64,000 nucleotides of DNA from Foetidibacter luteolus (lineage in GTDB: Bacteria; Bacteroidota; Bacteroidia; Chitinophagales; Chitinophagaceae): contig NZ_VVIP01000084.1 of assembly GCF_009650435.1 (NCBI RefSeq), positions 50,626 through 114,625 on the forward strand, read 5' to 3'. A program made the translations under genes and the position numbers. The notes under the pieces were generated by a model. The model had not been told where the DNA came from, searched no databases, and saw only the letters and a list, made by a program, of their open reading frames with translations. Positions within the stretch are counted from its first letter, which is position 1; each line of letters starts with the position of its first letter. Of this stretch, positions 24,700 through 35,500 are shown piece by piece.

Positions 24700-26136
24700 A
24701 TGAAGCTTGATAAACAACATTCACGCAGGCATTTTTTAAGGAACACCACACTTGCATCGGCGGGCTTTTTTATTGTGCCAAGGCATGTGCTGGGCAAAGG
24801 ATATATTGCGCCAAGCGATAAGTTAAATATTGCCGCTATTGGGGCGGGCGGTAAGGCTGAAGTAAACCTTGCCAACTCCTGGAACAACGGCAGCGACAAT
24901 ATTGTTGCTCTTTGCGATGTGGATGACCGCCAGGCTGCCAACAGCCGTAAGAAATACGCGAAAGCCACTTATTACCGCGATTTCAGGGTAATGCTGGAAA
25001 AAGAAAACAAAAATATTGACGCGGTAATTGTAAGTCCGCCCGACCATACCCATGCCGTAGCGGTAGTTGCAGCCATGCAATTGGGAAAACATATATACTG
25101 CGAAAAACCGCTTACCCATGATATTTACGAGGCCCGCATTTTAACACAGGCTGCTGAAAAATACAAGGTGGTTACGCAAATGGGTAACCAGGGCAGCAGC
25201 GGCGACGATACCCGGCTGATAGAAACATGGGTACAGGAAGGTGTAATAGGAGATGTGCATACCGTGCATGTATGGACCAACAGGCCTACCTGGCCCCAGG
25301 GCATACCTACGCCGACCGGCAAATTTGCCGTGCCCAAAGAAGTGGATTGGGACCTTTGGCTGGGCACCGCGCCTTACCGTGATTTTAACCCCACTTACCT
25401 GCCTGCCATCTGGCGTGGTTGGAGTGATTTTGGAACAGGCTCCCTTGGCGATATGGGCTGCCATTTTATTGATGTGCCTTACCGGGCCCTGCAGCTAAAA
25501 TATCCTGTGGCTGTTGAGACAAGCGTCGGCTCAGTATATTCCGGTTTTTTTAAAGAAGAAATTTACAACGACAGCTATCCGCCTTCATCCAAAACGCATA
25601 TCCAGTTTCCGGCAAGGGGTTCTATGCCGCCGGTTGAAATGATTTGGTATGATGGCGGTATTAAACCAAAAAGGCCCGAAGAATTGCTACCGGATGAGCC
25701 GATGGGAGAGTGGGACGGCGGAATTATTTTCGAGGGCACTAAAGGAAAATTAATGGCAGGCCTGTTTGGCCGTAATGCTACGTTACTGCCTACTAAATTA
25801 ATGAAGGAAACTACTTTGCCGGCGTCTAAATATCCTTTTGTGGAAGGTGGCTCAGACGGGCACCAGCAGCAGTGGGTAAAAGCATGTAAAAAGGGGTTTG
25901 GTACTTATACAAGCTCTTCTTTCGATAAGTCGGGCCCGCTTACAGAAACCGTGTTGATGGGTAACCTTGCAGTGCGCAGCTATAACTACCAGGAAAAAAA
26001 CAGCAAGGGCGAAATTCACTACCCGGGGCGTAAAAAGTTGCTGTGGGACGGGGAGAACATGCGTATCACCAATTTTGAACCTGCCAACCAGTTTGTAAAA
26101 AGAGCTTACCGCGGTAGCTGGAAGCTGGAGCTGTAA
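24700..26136 (+). CDS. Tat-exported Gfo/Idh/MocA family oxidoreductase
   Basis: The 478-residue protein starts with a Tat-type signal (SRRHFLRNTTLASAGFFIV, twin Arg at 9-10). A Rossmann fold follows (NIAAIGAGGKAEVNLANSW), then the family motif CEKPLTHDIYEA and the second domain with GTGSLGDMGCHFIDVP. Bacteroidota have many such secreted dehydrogenases, some acting on glycosides or inositols with tightly bound NAD(P). The substrate cannot be told from sequence. It stands alone, with a -7 box in front and a strong terminator behind. Confidence 0.88.
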   Translation: MKLDKQHSRRHFLRNTTLASAGFFIVPRHVLGKGYIAPSDKLNIAAIGAGGKAEVNLANSWNNGSDNIVALCDVDDRQAANSRKKYAKATYYRDFRVMLEKENKNIDAVIVSPPDHTHAVAVVAAMQLGKHIYCEKPLTHDIYEARILTQAAEKYKVVTQMGNQGSSGDDTRLIETWVQEGVIGDVHTVHVWTNRPTWPQGIPTPTGKFAVPKEVDWDLWLGTAPYRDFNPTYLPAIWRGWSDFGTGSLGDMGCHFIDVPYRALQLKYPVAVETSVGSVYSGFFKEEIYNDSYPPSSKTHIQFPARGSMPPVEMIWYDGGIKPKRPEELLPDEPMGEWDGGIIFEGTKGKLMAGLFGRNATLLPTKLMKETTLPASKYPFVEGGSDGHQQQWVKACKKGFGTYTSSSFDKSGPLTETVLMGNLAVRSYNYQEKNSKGEIHYPGRKKLLWDGENMRITNFEPANQFVKRAYRGSWKLEL

Positions 26137-26156
26137 TTACCGCCAGACAATATTTT

Positions 26157-26193
26157 ACAGGGCAAACACTTGCCTGTTTGCCCTGTATTTTTA
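26157..26193 (+). terminator. Strong intrinsic terminator after the Gfo/Idh/MocA gene
   Basis: ACAGGGCAAACA and TGTTTGCCCTGT form a perfect 12-bp stem with a six-base loop, followed by ATTTTTAT. Confidence 0.9.
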
Positions 26194-26297
26194 TGGCACC
26201 CGCTGCAAGTTTTCTTTTAAGAATGGCGGGTAACGTGTTAGTGGTATAACCGTTTCAACCAATGGTATCTTTCACAACACCACAACAAGTTTTATTA

Positions 26298-26305
26298 TAC
26301 ATTTG
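26298..26305 (+). promoter_or_regulatory. -7 box for the LptF/G-family gene
   Basis: TACATTTG matches TAnnTTTG, 30 bases before the ATG at 26336. Confidence 0.45.
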
Positions 26306-26335
26306 GCAAATTTAAACGCCGCCTGAAAGGCAAGT

Positions 26336-27427
26336 ATGAAGAAGTTAGACTGGTATATACTGAAGAAATTTTTCAGCACATTTTTCTTTTCCATTTTCCT
26401 GTTTACCATTATCTCTGTGGTAATTGATACCAGTGAAAAAACCGACGACTTCGTAAAAAGCGGCTGGAGTTTCTACAAGATTGTTACCGACTATTTCCTG
26501 GCTTTTATACCCCACATTATAGCACTGTTGTTTCCGTTGTTTGTATTTATCGCGGTTATATTTTTTACTTCAAAAATGGCCGGTAGGAGCGAGGTAGTAG
26601 CCATACTGGCCAGTGGTACCAGCTTTAACCGCTTTCTTGTTCCTTACTGGATTGGCGGCATTGCGCTGGCCGCGTTACTGTGGTTTTCCAATCAATATGT
26701 AATACCACGGGCAGAAGAAAAGCGCACCTATTTTGAAACCAAATATGTAAACGCCAACTCTTCTTATAACCCCTTGCTGGACAGGACTTCCAATATTTAT
26801 TTACGTGTGGATTCATTTACTTATGCCGGCATTCATTACTACGACACCATGGGCAAAAGCGGCGGCCCGTTTTTTATGCACCGCATCAAGGGCAATCAGG
26901 TTACATATAACCTGCGTGCAGAAAGAATTACATGGGATACTGCCAAACGCAAATGGCAACTGAACAATGTATTTACCCGGGTTATTGACGGGCTTAATGA
27001 AAAAGTTACCATGCAGCGGGACAGCATGATGAATTTCAATTTCCGCCCGTTTGATTTGCAGAAAGATGAATTTGCGAAAGATAAGCTTACCACGCCGGAA
27101 CTGAAAGAGTTTATAAGGCTGGAAGAACTGCGTGGCGCCGAAACAGTGAATGCCTTAAAGATTGAGCGTTACCGCCGCGATGCCACACCGGTGGCGGTGA
27201 TTATCTTAACCATTATTGGCGCGGTGGTTTCTGCAAGAAAGGTAAGGGGGGGCAGCGGTGCACACCTGGCCATTGGTTTTATTGCGGCCGCGGGTTTTAT
27301 TATCACTGACCGTTTTTCCAGTATGTTCTCAGTTAAGGGAAATCTTCCTCCCATTATAGCTGCCTGGGTCCCTAACTTCATTTTTGCATTTGTAGCGTTA
27401 TACTTTTACAGGAAAGCGCCAAAGTAA
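26336..27427 (+). CDS. LptF/LptG-family permease (YjgP/YjgQ), LPS export
   Basis: The 363-residue protein starts LDWYILKKFFSTFFFSIFLF, typical of LptF/LptG. Three membrane segments are near the N-terminus, a periplasmic beta-jellyroll region covers about 130-260, and three membrane segments close the protein. LptF and LptG pair with the ATPase LptB to pull LPS from the inner membrane into the periplasmic bridge. Bacteroidota often keep the two permease genes apart, as here; which of the two this is cannot be decided. A DoxX-like gene follows after 15 bases. Confidence 0.88.
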   Translation: MKKLDWYILKKFFSTFFFSIFLFTIISVVIDTSEKTDDFVKSGWSFYKIVTDYFLAFIPHIIALLFPLFVFIAVIFFTSKMAGRSEVVAILASGTSFNRFLVPYWIGGIALAALLWFSNQYVIPRAEEKRTYFETKYVNANSSYNPLLDRTSNIYLRVDSFTYAGIHYYDTMGKSGGPFFMHRIKGNQVTYNLRAERITWDTAKRKWQLNNVFTRVIDGLNEKVTMQRDSMMNFNFRPFDLQKDEFAKDKLTTPELKEFIRLEELRGAETVNALKIERYRRDATPVAVIILTIIGAVVSARKVRGGSGAHLAIGFIAAAGFIITDRFSSMFSVKGNLPPIIAAWVPNFIFAFVALYFYRKAPK

Positions 27428-27442
27428 AATCCTGTTCAGTTT

Positions 27443-27889
27443 ATGAAGCCTCTTATTGTTCTGTTAGCCGTGTTTGTATCCAGCCTGCTTGTAAATGCTT
27501 ACGTTAAAGGTGTGTGGGCGATGGATATGCCAGGCAATATTGCCATGTGCGCTATGCTTTGCTTTACCGCCCTGGGGCACTTTAAGTTTACAGATGGCAT
27601 GGCCATGATGATACCGCCTCCAGTTCCATTTAAGAAAGTGATTGTGTATGTAACCGGCATTATAGAAGTTGCAGCAGGCGCAATGCTGTTATTCCCATCA
27701 TACCGGCATGCCACCGCTTTGGTTCTAATTGCATTTTTTATACTAATGCTGCCGGCTAACATTTATGCCGCTGTAAAACATGTGGATTATGAAAAGGCAA
27801 CGTATAACGGCGCTGGGCCTGCCTATTTGTGGTTCAGGGTGCCTTTGCAGGTGTTTTTTATAGCCTGGGTGTATTATTTTAGCTGGTAA
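27443..27889 (+). CDS. DoxX-like small membrane protein
   Basis: The 148-residue protein has four membrane segments, with charged or polar residues at FTALGHFKFTDGMAMMIPPP and GIIEVAAGAMLLFP, both typical of the DoxX/DoxX-like family. The name comes from a thiosulfate:quinone oxidoreductase subunit, but most members have no known role. It is 15 bases downstream of the LptF/G-family gene and likely in the same message. Confidence 0.8.
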   Translation: MKPLIVLLAVFVSSLLVNAYVKGVWAMDMPGNIAMCAMLCFTALGHFKFTDGMAMMIPPPVPFKKVIVYVTGIIEVAAGAMLLFPSYRHATALVLIAFFILMLPANIYAAVKHVDYEKATYNGAGPAYLWFRVPLQVFFIAWVYYFSW

Positions 27890-27898
27890 GCATCAAAT

Positions 27899-27927
27899 GG
27901 CGGATGGAAAACAACTTCCCATCCGCC
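27899..27927. terminator. Hairpin between the convergent DoxX-like and proS genes
   Basis: GGCGGATGG and CCATCCGCC form a 9-bp stem. There is no T-tract on either side, so it may be a weak terminator or only a stabilising 3' hairpin. Confidence 0.45.
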
Positions 27928-27934
27928 GTAAAGT

Positions 27935-29413
27935 TTAATATGCTCTCGCAAACAGCACCCTTTGTGTGGATGCGTTGCCGGTTAATATGCATTTGCCTTC
28001 TTCTGCTGCATTGTTAAGCGGTATACAGCGTATGGTGGCTTTGGTAAGCTCCTTAATCTTATCTTCTGTTTCTGCTGTGCCATCCCAATGTGCGGAAATA
28101 AAACCTCCTTTTTCATCCAGCAGTTTTACAAATTCATCCCAGGTATCTGCGGTAGTGATATGTGAATCCCTGTATTGCAGCGCCTTGTTATAGATGTTTT
28201 GCTGAATATCTTCCAGTAACAGTTTTACCTTATCTGCCAGGCCATCCAGGCTATAGCTCTCCTTTAATTTGGTATCCCTGCGGGCTACTTCGGCCACATT
28301 GTTCTCCAGGTCCCTGGCGCCAATGGCAATACGTACAGGCACACCCTGCATTTCGTATTGTGCAAACTTCCATCCCGGGCGCTGGTTGTCACTGTCGTCA
28401 TACTTAACAGAAACACCTGATGCTTTCAGCGCCTGCACTATATCCTTCACCTTTACATCAATTTTGGCTTTCTGATCTTCACCTTTGTATATAGGCACTA
28501 TTACTACCTGTACAGGTGCAATTTTCGGGGGCAATATCAACCCGTCGTCATCACTGTGTGCCATTACCAGTGCCCCGATAAGCCGGGTGCTTACACCCCA
28601 GCTTGTGGCCCAAACGTAATCCAGTTTGTTTTGTTTATCGCTGAATTTTACATCAAAGGCTTTGGCAAAGTTTTGCCCTAAAAAATGCGAGGTGCCGGCT
28701 TGCAGCGCTTTGCCATCCTGCATCAAAGCTTCAATACAGTAAGTGTCTTCGGCTCCGGCAAAACGTTCATTAGGAGATTTTACACCTTTTATAACAGGCA
28801 CTGCCATCCAGTTTTCAGCAAAATCGGCATATACATGCAGCATTTGCTCCGCCTCGGCTACCGCTTCGTCTTTGGTGGCGTGGGCCGTATGGCCTTCCTG
28901 CCATAAAAACTCCGCGGTACGCAAAAAAAGGCGGGTGCGCATTTCCCAGCGTACCACGTTGGCCCATTGGTTAACCAGTATGGGCAGGTCGCGGTAAGAT
29001 TGTATCCAGCCCTTATAAGTGTTCCATATAATAGCTTCGCTGGTTGGCCTTACTACCAGTTCTTCTTCCAGCCTGGCCTCGGGGTCTACAATTAGTTTTC
29101 CTTTATTGGCGGGGTCTGCCTTCAGCCGGTAATGTGTTACCACAGCGCACTCTTTTGCAAAGCCTTCCGCGTTTTTCTCTTCGGCTTCAAACAGGCTTTT
29201 GGGTACAAACAGCGGAAAGTAGGCGTTCTGGTGGCCGGTGTCTTTAAACATCCTGTCCAGTGTAGCCTGCATATTTTCCCACAGAGCGTAACCGTAGGGT
29301 TTAATTACCATGCAGCCACGTACGGCGCTGTAATCGGCCAGGCCGCCCTTAATAACAAGGTCGTTGTACCATTGTGAATAATCCTGCTCTCTTGATGTAA
29401 TCTCTTTGCTCAT
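27935..29413 (-). CDS. proS: Prolyl-tRNA synthetase (archaeal/eukaryotic type)
   Basis: The 492-residue class II synthetase starts with DYSQWYNDLVIKGGLADYS. It has motif 2 (RWEMRTRLFLRTAEFLWQEGH) and motif 3 (GVSTRLIGALVMAHSDDDGL), the anticodon-binding domain (VVIVPIYKGED) and the C-terminal zinc-like domain ending RVLFARAY. The short type lacks the bacterial editing insert, as is usual in Bacteroidota. It charges tRNA-Pro in the cytoplasm. It is a single gene, convergent with the DoxX-like gene. Confidence 0.96.
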   Translation of the reverse strand: MSKEITSREQDYSQWYNDLVIKGGLADYSAVRGCMVIKPYGYALWENMQATLDRMFKDTGHQNAYFPLFVPKSLFEAEEKNAEGFAKECAVVTHYRLKADPANKGKLIVDPEARLEEELVVRPTSEAIIWNTYKGWIQSYRDLPILVNQWANVVRWEMRTRLFLRTAEFLWQEGHTAHATKDEAVAEAEQMLHVYADFAENWMAVPVIKGVKSPNERFAGAEDTYCIEALMQDGKALQAGTSHFLGQNFAKAFDVKFSDKQNKLDYVWATSWGVSTRLIGALVMAHSDDDGLILPPKIAPVQVVIVPIYKGEDQKAKIDVKVKDIVQALKASGVSVKYDDSDNQRPGWKFAQYEMQGVPVRIAIGARDLENNVAEVARRDTKLKESYSLDGLADKVKLLLEDIQQNIYNKALQYRDSHITTADTWDEFVKLLDEKGGFISAHWDGTAETEDKIKELTKATIRCIPLNNAAEEGKCILTGNASTQRVLFARAY

Positions 29414-29440
29414 AAAGCGTATCCAGATTTTTCTTTAACT

Positions 29441-29515
29441 TTTGTGACCGGGCTTTGGTATTTCATGGCATCGCCGGTTGTGTCACTCACTTGTACGTTC
29501 GGTTTTCATGGCGAC
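29441..29515 (-). repeat. Dispersed repeat family A, copy 6 (inverted, GTGAGTGACAC subtype)
   Basis: On the minus strand it contains GAACGTACAAGTGAGTGACA, CAACCGGCGATGCCATGAAA and GCCCGGTCAC. It mixes blocks of the GTACAAG subtype with the ATGCCATGAAA block of the 46655 copy. Confidence 0.75.
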
Positions 29516-29617
29516 TTTTACGCGGGTATTAGGCCAGGTGTCCGGTCAAAATTTAATGTTATTGCCATGCAGCAAACGGGCGTTAGTTTTAGTCTATCAT
29601 TAACATTGATAATCAAA

Positions 29618-29625
29618 TATGTTTG
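29618..29625 (+). promoter_or_regulatory. -7 box upstream of the Asn-rich lipoprotein gene
   Basis: TATGTTTG matches TAnnTTTG. It predicts a leader of about 85 bases. The rest of the gap has no gene. Confidence 0.4.
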
Positions 29626-29718
29626 CTAAGATTAAAAGATATTTGTTACAGATATTTTTTAATGCATGGGGTGCAAATGTATGTAACTTAGCATTAGAAA
29701 CTTTATAACTTCATTACC

Positions 29719-30492
29719 ATGAAAAATATACTTTCCCTTATTTGCGTGGCCGCGGTTATGGCGAGTTGCTCTTCTGCTTACAGAACGGCGCAAACTCCTG
29801 ACGATGTGTATTATTCTCCTGCTGCTCCACGGGCAGAAGCCAGGTATGCGGATAACCGTAGCACCGACGACCGCTACGAAGAGTACATGACCACCAACGA
29901 CGATCAGTACCTGCGTATGAAAGTAGCTAACAGGAGCAGGTGGAACGCCATTGACGATTTTGATTACTGGTACGACAGCCGTTACGATTTTGGCTACGGC
30001 TGTGCTGTTTCCAGGTCCTCCATGTTCTATTCTTTTAATCCATATTTCTACCGTCCGATGGGCTACAGCCTGGGTTGGGGGTACAGCCCATATGTAGGGT
30101 ACAACTGGGGTTATGGTGGTTTGGGTTACAGTTATGCATGGGGCGGCGGCGGATGGTATGCACCCTGTTATACCGTGGTAACTTACAAAAACCCGCGTAT
30201 CAGCACTTTCAGGAACACCAATTACCTGAATGCCTACAAGAACAGAACTTACAGCAACGCAAATTATAATAGCTACAATAACAAACGTAACAGCAACTTC
30301 AGAAATTACGATTACAACAATAACAACCGCCGTACTTACCGTACATACGACAATAACAATAACCGTAATTCAAATTACAATAATAACAACAGTACCAGGT
30401 CTTATTCACCGTCTTCTTCAAGTGGCAGCAGGGGCAGCAGCGCACCGGCGCCTTCAAGAAGTTCCGGTAACCCTGGCAGGCCTCCACGTTAA
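29719..30492 (+). CDS. Asn/Tyr/Ser-rich lipoprotein of unknown function
   Basis: The 257-residue protein has a lipoprotein signal (MKNILSLICVAAVMASC, Cys 17). A conserved-looking part (about 30-100) includes DDRYEEYMTTNDDQYLRMKV and FDYWYDSRYDFGYG. A Gly/Tyr/Trp-rich stretch follows, and then a C-terminal tail of Asn, Arg, Tyr and Ser repeats. Such proteins are common in Bacteroidota and unassigned. The composition suggests an extracytoplasmic, partly disordered protein. A terminator follows directly. Confidence 0.8.
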   Translation: MKNILSLICVAAVMASCSSAYRTAQTPDDVYYSPAAPRAEARYADNRSTDDRYEEYMTTNDDQYLRMKVANRSRWNAIDDFDYWYDSRYDFGYGCAVSRSSMFYSFNPYFYRPMGYSLGWGYSPYVGYNWGYGGLGYSYAWGGGGWYAPCYTVVTYKNPRISTFRNTNYLNAYKNRTYSNANYNSYNNKRNSNFRNYDYNNNNRRTYRTYDNNNNRNSNYNNNNSTRSYSPSSSSGSRGSSAPAPSRSSGNPGRPPR

Positions 30493-30501
30493 CCGCTAAA
30501 A

Positions 30502-30548
30502 TTTTTTCAATCATCAATAGGTGAAAGCTTATTGATGATTGTTTTTTA
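30502..30548 (+). terminator. Intrinsic terminator after the Asn-rich lipoprotein gene
   Basis: CAATCATCAATA and TATTGATGATTG form a perfect 12-bp stem with a ten-base loop, followed by TTTTTTATA. Confidence 0.88.
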
Positions 30549-30703
30549 TATAGCTACCTAAATGTGTTCATGTTTTGCTATTGGCAATTCATCTCTGTAG
30601 CATCATTATTACCGAAGTCAGTTTTGTAAAACACAGATAAGGAATAATTTTTGAGAATAATTTTCCAGGGCAGTACTGTATGCCTTAACGAGCAAATGAT
30701 TGT

Positions 30704-32263
30704 ATGAAAAAAATTACACTTACCGGTATTATAGCAACAGTCGTAGCCATCAACGCTTATTCACAATATCCCAGTCCCGACCAGGCATTAAAAAGCGCCT
30801 GGTTTATACCTAATGGAACAGCAAGAAGCATGGCCATCGGTGGTGCGATGGGTTCGCTGGGGGGAGATTTAAGTGCAGCTAATGTAAACCCCGCAGGTAT
30901 AGGCCTTTACAAAACCAGGGAATTTGTTTTTACTCCCGGCTTGTTTTTAAATAGCAACAACTTTAATTACAGGGACGAAAAATCCACCAATTCCAAAAGC
31001 GCCTTTGCTTATGGAACCACCGGTTTTGTAGGTGGTACTTCTTACGGGGGTAATACTAGCTGGACGAGTACCGCTTTTTCAATTTCCATTACCCAACTGG
31101 CCAGCTACAATAACAATACACGCTTTGCCGGCTTTAACGATTTTAGTTCTTATACCGAGCAATGGATTGAAGAGCTGGAATACAACGGAGTAAGGAATGA
31201 AACAGATGCGTTGAGTAGGTTCCCCTTTGGCTCTTCTTTGGCTTATAAGTCTTACCTGATAGATACCATACCCGGCACCGGCGGCGAAAATTATTTTAGC
31301 CAGGTATTTAAAAACGGCGCGGGTACGCTGCAGGATTATAACGAACAAACAACGGGGGGCTATCACGAAATATCCCTTGGCTTTGCGGGCAATAAAAATG
31401 ACAGGCTGTACCTTGGCGGCAGTATCAATATTCCCTTTGTGTATTATTCCAAAACGCTTACTTACAGCGAGTACGATCCCACCGGAGACACCGATAACGA
31501 CTTTGATTATTTTACTTTTACCGAAAGGTATAAATCAACAGGCATTGGCCTTAATGCCAAATTGGGGCTTATCTATAAAGTGGATAACAGCGTAAGGCTG
31601 GGCTTTGCAATACACACGCCATCCTACATTATTTTTAACGACCAGATAAATGCCCGCCTGCAAACCAATACAGAGGGTTATGCCAATAATCCCACAGCCG
31701 ACGTTAACAGCGACGAAATAATAAGGGAATATTACAATGGCGATGCCAGCGTATCTAAAAGCCAGTATGCGCAGTTAACACCTTACCGTTTAATAGCCAG
31801 TGGCACCTATATCATTACAGGCGCATCCACCCAGCAGCAGAAAGGCTTTATAACCGCCGATGTAGAGTTTGTTAACTACCGCGGTTCCAGGTACAGCGTA
31901 ACAGATGACAGCTATAATTCCAACGACTATTTTGACGGCCTGAACGAAGCCATTAAGCAATACAACAAAGGCGCTGTAAACTTCAGGCTGGGTGGCGAAT
32001 TGAAGTTCAATACGTTTATGGTCAGGCTGGGCGGCGCTTATTATGGCAGCCCCTATAAAGATGGAGAGTTAAAAGCAAGCCGTCTTATGGGCAGTGGCGG
32101 TATCGGCTACCGCAACCGGGGCTTTTTTGTGGATTTAACTTATGTGTACAGCAGCAATAAAGATGTTTACTTTCCTTACCGATTAACTGATAAGGCCAAT
32201 ACGTTTGCCCAGGGTACAAACAACCGCAGCAATGTGCTGATGACGGTAGGGTTTAAGTTGTAA
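30704..32263 (+). CDS. Outer-membrane transport protein, OmpP1/FadL-like
   Basis: The 519-residue protein has a signal peptide (MKKITLTGIIATVVAINAYS). The N-terminal hatch-like region includes ARSMAIGGAMGSLGGDLSAA and NPAGIGLYKTREF, the pattern of OmpP1/FadL/TodX proteins. The rest is a series of alternating beta strands, ending NVLMTVGFKL as an outer-membrane barrel closing strand. FadL-type porins pass hydrophobic compounds such as fatty acids. The ligand is not known. It stands alone with its own terminator. Confidence 0.85.
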   Translation: MKKITLTGIIATVVAINAYSQYPSPDQALKSAWFIPNGTARSMAIGGAMGSLGGDLSAANVNPAGIGLYKTREFVFTPGLFLNSNNFNYRDEKSTNSKSAFAYGTTGFVGGTSYGGNTSWTSTAFSISITQLASYNNNTRFAGFNDFSSYTEQWIEELEYNGVRNETDALSRFPFGSSLAYKSYLIDTIPGTGGENYFSQVFKNGAGTLQDYNEQTTGGYHEISLGFAGNKNDRLYLGGSINIPFVYYSKTLTYSEYDPTGDTDNDFDYFTFTERYKSTGIGLNAKLGLIYKVDNSVRLGFAIHTPSYIIFNDQINARLQTNTEGYANNPTADVNSDEIIREYYNGDASVSKSQYAQLTPYRLIASGTYIITGASTQQQKGFITADVEFVNYRGSRYSVTDDSYNSNDYFDGLNEAIKQYNKGAVNFRLGGELKFNTFMVRLGGAYYGSPYKDGELKASRLMGSGGIGYRNRGFFVDLTYVYSSNKDVYFPYRLTDKANTFAQGTNNRSNVLMTVGFKL

Positions 32264-32299
32264 AAATTTTGCTATCCAAACCTCAACCAGTTGCTTAGG

Positions 32300-32323
32300 C
32301 GCCTGCTTTGCAGGCGTTTTTTT
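32300..32323 (+). terminator. Intrinsic terminator after the FadL-like gene
   Basis: CGCCTGC-TTT-GCAGGCG is followed by seven T residues. Confidence 0.85.
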
Positions 32324-32367
32324 ATGCCGCACTGTTGGCTGTTTATTGATGGGAATATTTTACACAT

Positions 32368-32447
32368 TGCTGAGTAAAGAACAGAACGTACAAGTGAGTG
32401 ACACAACCAAAGCCTCATAGTAGCAATACCGCTGGTACCAAAAAATA
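32368..32447 (+). repeat. Dispersed repeat family A, copy 7 (GTGAGTGACAC subtype)
   Basis: It contains TTGCTGAGTAAAGAACAGAA, GTACAAGTGAGTGACACAAC and CAAAGCCTCATAGTAGCAAT. The inverted copy at 53039 shares all these blocks. Confidence 0.85.
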
Positions 32448-32571
32448 CTGGCATTCTTTTTAGTTACATGTTTTTAAGGGCATAATTTGCGGGGCAAAAA
32501 ATATTTAGCATTGCATGTAAATAGCGGTAATTTGCTTACTGCGCAGCACTACTATAAAACACCAGGTTTTA

Positions 32572-35500
32572 ATGGATAATCACTTACCGGCACAACGGGA
32601 AAATTTTTTAAAAGGCGGTGGGGAAATGGCGGAGTTGATAGCATCTATCAACTGGGCGGAAAATTTGCTTGGCCCTATAAGTGGCTGGCCCCAAAGCCTT
32701 CGTACTACGCTAAGCATATTGCTGCATTCAAAATTCCCGATGTTTCTTTTCTGGGGGCCGCATCTCATTTGTTTTTATAACGATGCTTACCGCCCCAGCC
32801 TGGGCACTGTTGGCAAACATCCCGGGGCTATGGGCAGCAGGGGGGAGGATGTTTGGCCGGAAATATGGCATATTATTAAGCCTTTGATTGACCAGGTATT
32901 GTCCGGCGGAGAGGCAACATGGAGTGAAGACCAACTGATACCTATCTATCGCAATGGCAAACTGGAAGACGTTTACTGGACCTTTAGTTACAGCCCAGTG
33001 CATGATGAAACAGGTAAGCCGGCCGGCGTATTTGTTACCTGTTCTGAAACTACGCAGAAAGTACTGTCTCTTAAGCAACTGGCACGCAGCGAAGAGCAGT
33101 TCAGGGGTATGATTGAGCAGGCGCCGGTAGGCATTGCTATTTTATCGGGGCCGGATTTTATAGTTGAAAGCGCCAATGAAACCTACCTGCAGATTGTTGA
33201 TAAGGCTGAAAAAGGATTTGTGGGTGAGCCGCTTTTTGCCGGCCTGCCCGAAGTAAAAGAGAGCATAGAGCACCTGCTAAGGAATGTTTATAATACGGGG
33301 CAGTCTTACCAGGGAATGGAGTTTGAAGTTACCCTTAACCGTTACGGCAAAAAAGAAAAAGCCTATTTCAATTTTGTGTACCAGCCCATGCGCAACGCCA
33401 ACGGTGATGTTTCAGGTATTCTTGTGGTGGCTTACGATGTTACCAATATGATATTTGCAAGAGAAGCGCTGGCGCATAATGAACAACGCTTTTGGGATTA
33501 CATCAACGCCTCACCTGTGCCCATTGGTATTTATGAAGGACGGGATATGGTGATAAAAACCGTGAATGAATCTATACTGCGCACCTGGAACAGGGATGCT
33601 TCAGTTATTGGCAAAACATTCAGGGAAGCGTTGCCCGAACTGGAAGGACAACCGTTTTACCAATTACTTGATGATGTTTATACAACCGGTATCCCTTATC
33701 ATACTGATGGCGACAGAGTTGACCTGATGTACAATGGGGTACTGCAGACTTTCTATTTCAACTTTACCTATACCCCTTTAAAAGACCAGCAAGGCAAGGT
33801 ATATGGTGTACTGAACACAGCTACGGATATCACAAAGCAAATTGTAGCGCAGAAAAAGCTGGAGGTGAGTGAAAAAAAATTCCGCAGCCTGGTAAATGAA
33901 GCGGCTGCGCCAACCGCTTTACTGCACGGTCCGGATTATGTGATAGAACTTGTGAACGATGCTGCCATTGCTTTATGGGGTAAGGATAAGAATGTGATTG
34001 GAAAACCCCTGGCAGAGGCCTTGCCGGAATTGGCAAGCCAGCCTTTTCTTCCGGTTTTAAAGCATGTTTACGATACCGGTGAAATATACGAAGGAAAGGA
34101 AAACATAGCCTGGTTTATAGAAAACGGCAAACCCAAGCAAGTGTACCTTGATGTTGTTTTTAAAAGGTTAGAAGGTTTGGATGCCGATGGCAGTGCGGAT
34201 ATATTGGTGATGGGATATAACGTTACCAGCCAGGTAGAAGCCCGCAAAGAAATAGAGGAAAATGAATACCGGCTGCAGCAAACCAATCAGCGCCTGGCTA
34301 TGGCGCTGGAAGCTGGCCAGTTAGGCTCTTACGACCTGGAACTTGCCACCGGCACAATGCAATGCACGGCACAATGCAAGGCTAACTACGGTCTGTCGCC
34401 CCACGCTGTTTTTAACTTCCCAGATTTAATGGACATAATTTTACCCGATGACAGGGAGTATGTACAGCAGCTTGTAGCACAGGCCATTAAAGAGCACAAA
34501 GTGTATAATTCAGAATACCGTATAAGATGGCCCGACGGCAGCATACATTGGATAAGGGCATCCGGCGTAGCTACTTACGATGAAGCAGGAAAGCCATTGA
34601 AAATGGCAGGGGTAACCATGAACATAACTACCGGTAAGCTGGCTATGCAGCGCATACAGGAAAGTGAGGAGCGGCTTAATATGGCGCTGGATTATACAGA
34701 AACCGGCTCCTGGGATTTAAACCTGGCCAACAGGGAATTGATATACAGCTCCCGCCTTCCCGGAATATTTGGTTACAAACAAGGAGATGAAATTGATTTT
34801 AAAAAACTGAGGGCCCATTTTCACCCGGATGACTTACATAATGTGGTGGAGAAAGCTTTTGAGAAGGCCATGGAAACGGGCATTTATTTCTATGAGGCAA
34901 GGCTGCTGCGTCCTGATAATTCCACACGATGGGTAAGAACACAGGGGCGGGTTATATATGGCAACGACGGCAGGCCGGTGCGCATGCTGGGCACCATTGT
35001 TGATATAACAGAAGCCAGGAACGAGCAGGCCCGTAAAGATGAATTTATCGGCATTATTTCGCATGAGCTAAGAACGCCGCTTACATCTATCAAAGGTTTT
35101 GCACAATTTTTGCATGAGCGGGCTTCGGAGTTTAAAGATGAAATGTCTGTTACCCTGCTGGCCAAAATGGTTATACAGGTAAATAAACTAAACAAACTGA
35201 TACAGGATCTGCTGGATGTAACCCGTATTGAAGGTGGCAAGCTTAAATTTCATACCACTAAGTTTAACTTTGGCGAACTGGTGCACGAAGTGGCCGATGT
35301 AATGCAGGTAACAACCGACAAAAAAATTGAAATTAATGAACTTGATCAAGACCTTATGGTCACGGCTGACAGGGACAGGCTGGGACAGGTACTGATTAAC
35401 CTGTTAACCAATGCCATAAAATATTCCCCCGGCCAGGAGCGTATAGTTGTGATGGTAAAAAAAATGGATGGTCAACTGGTTTGCGATGTTACCGATTTTG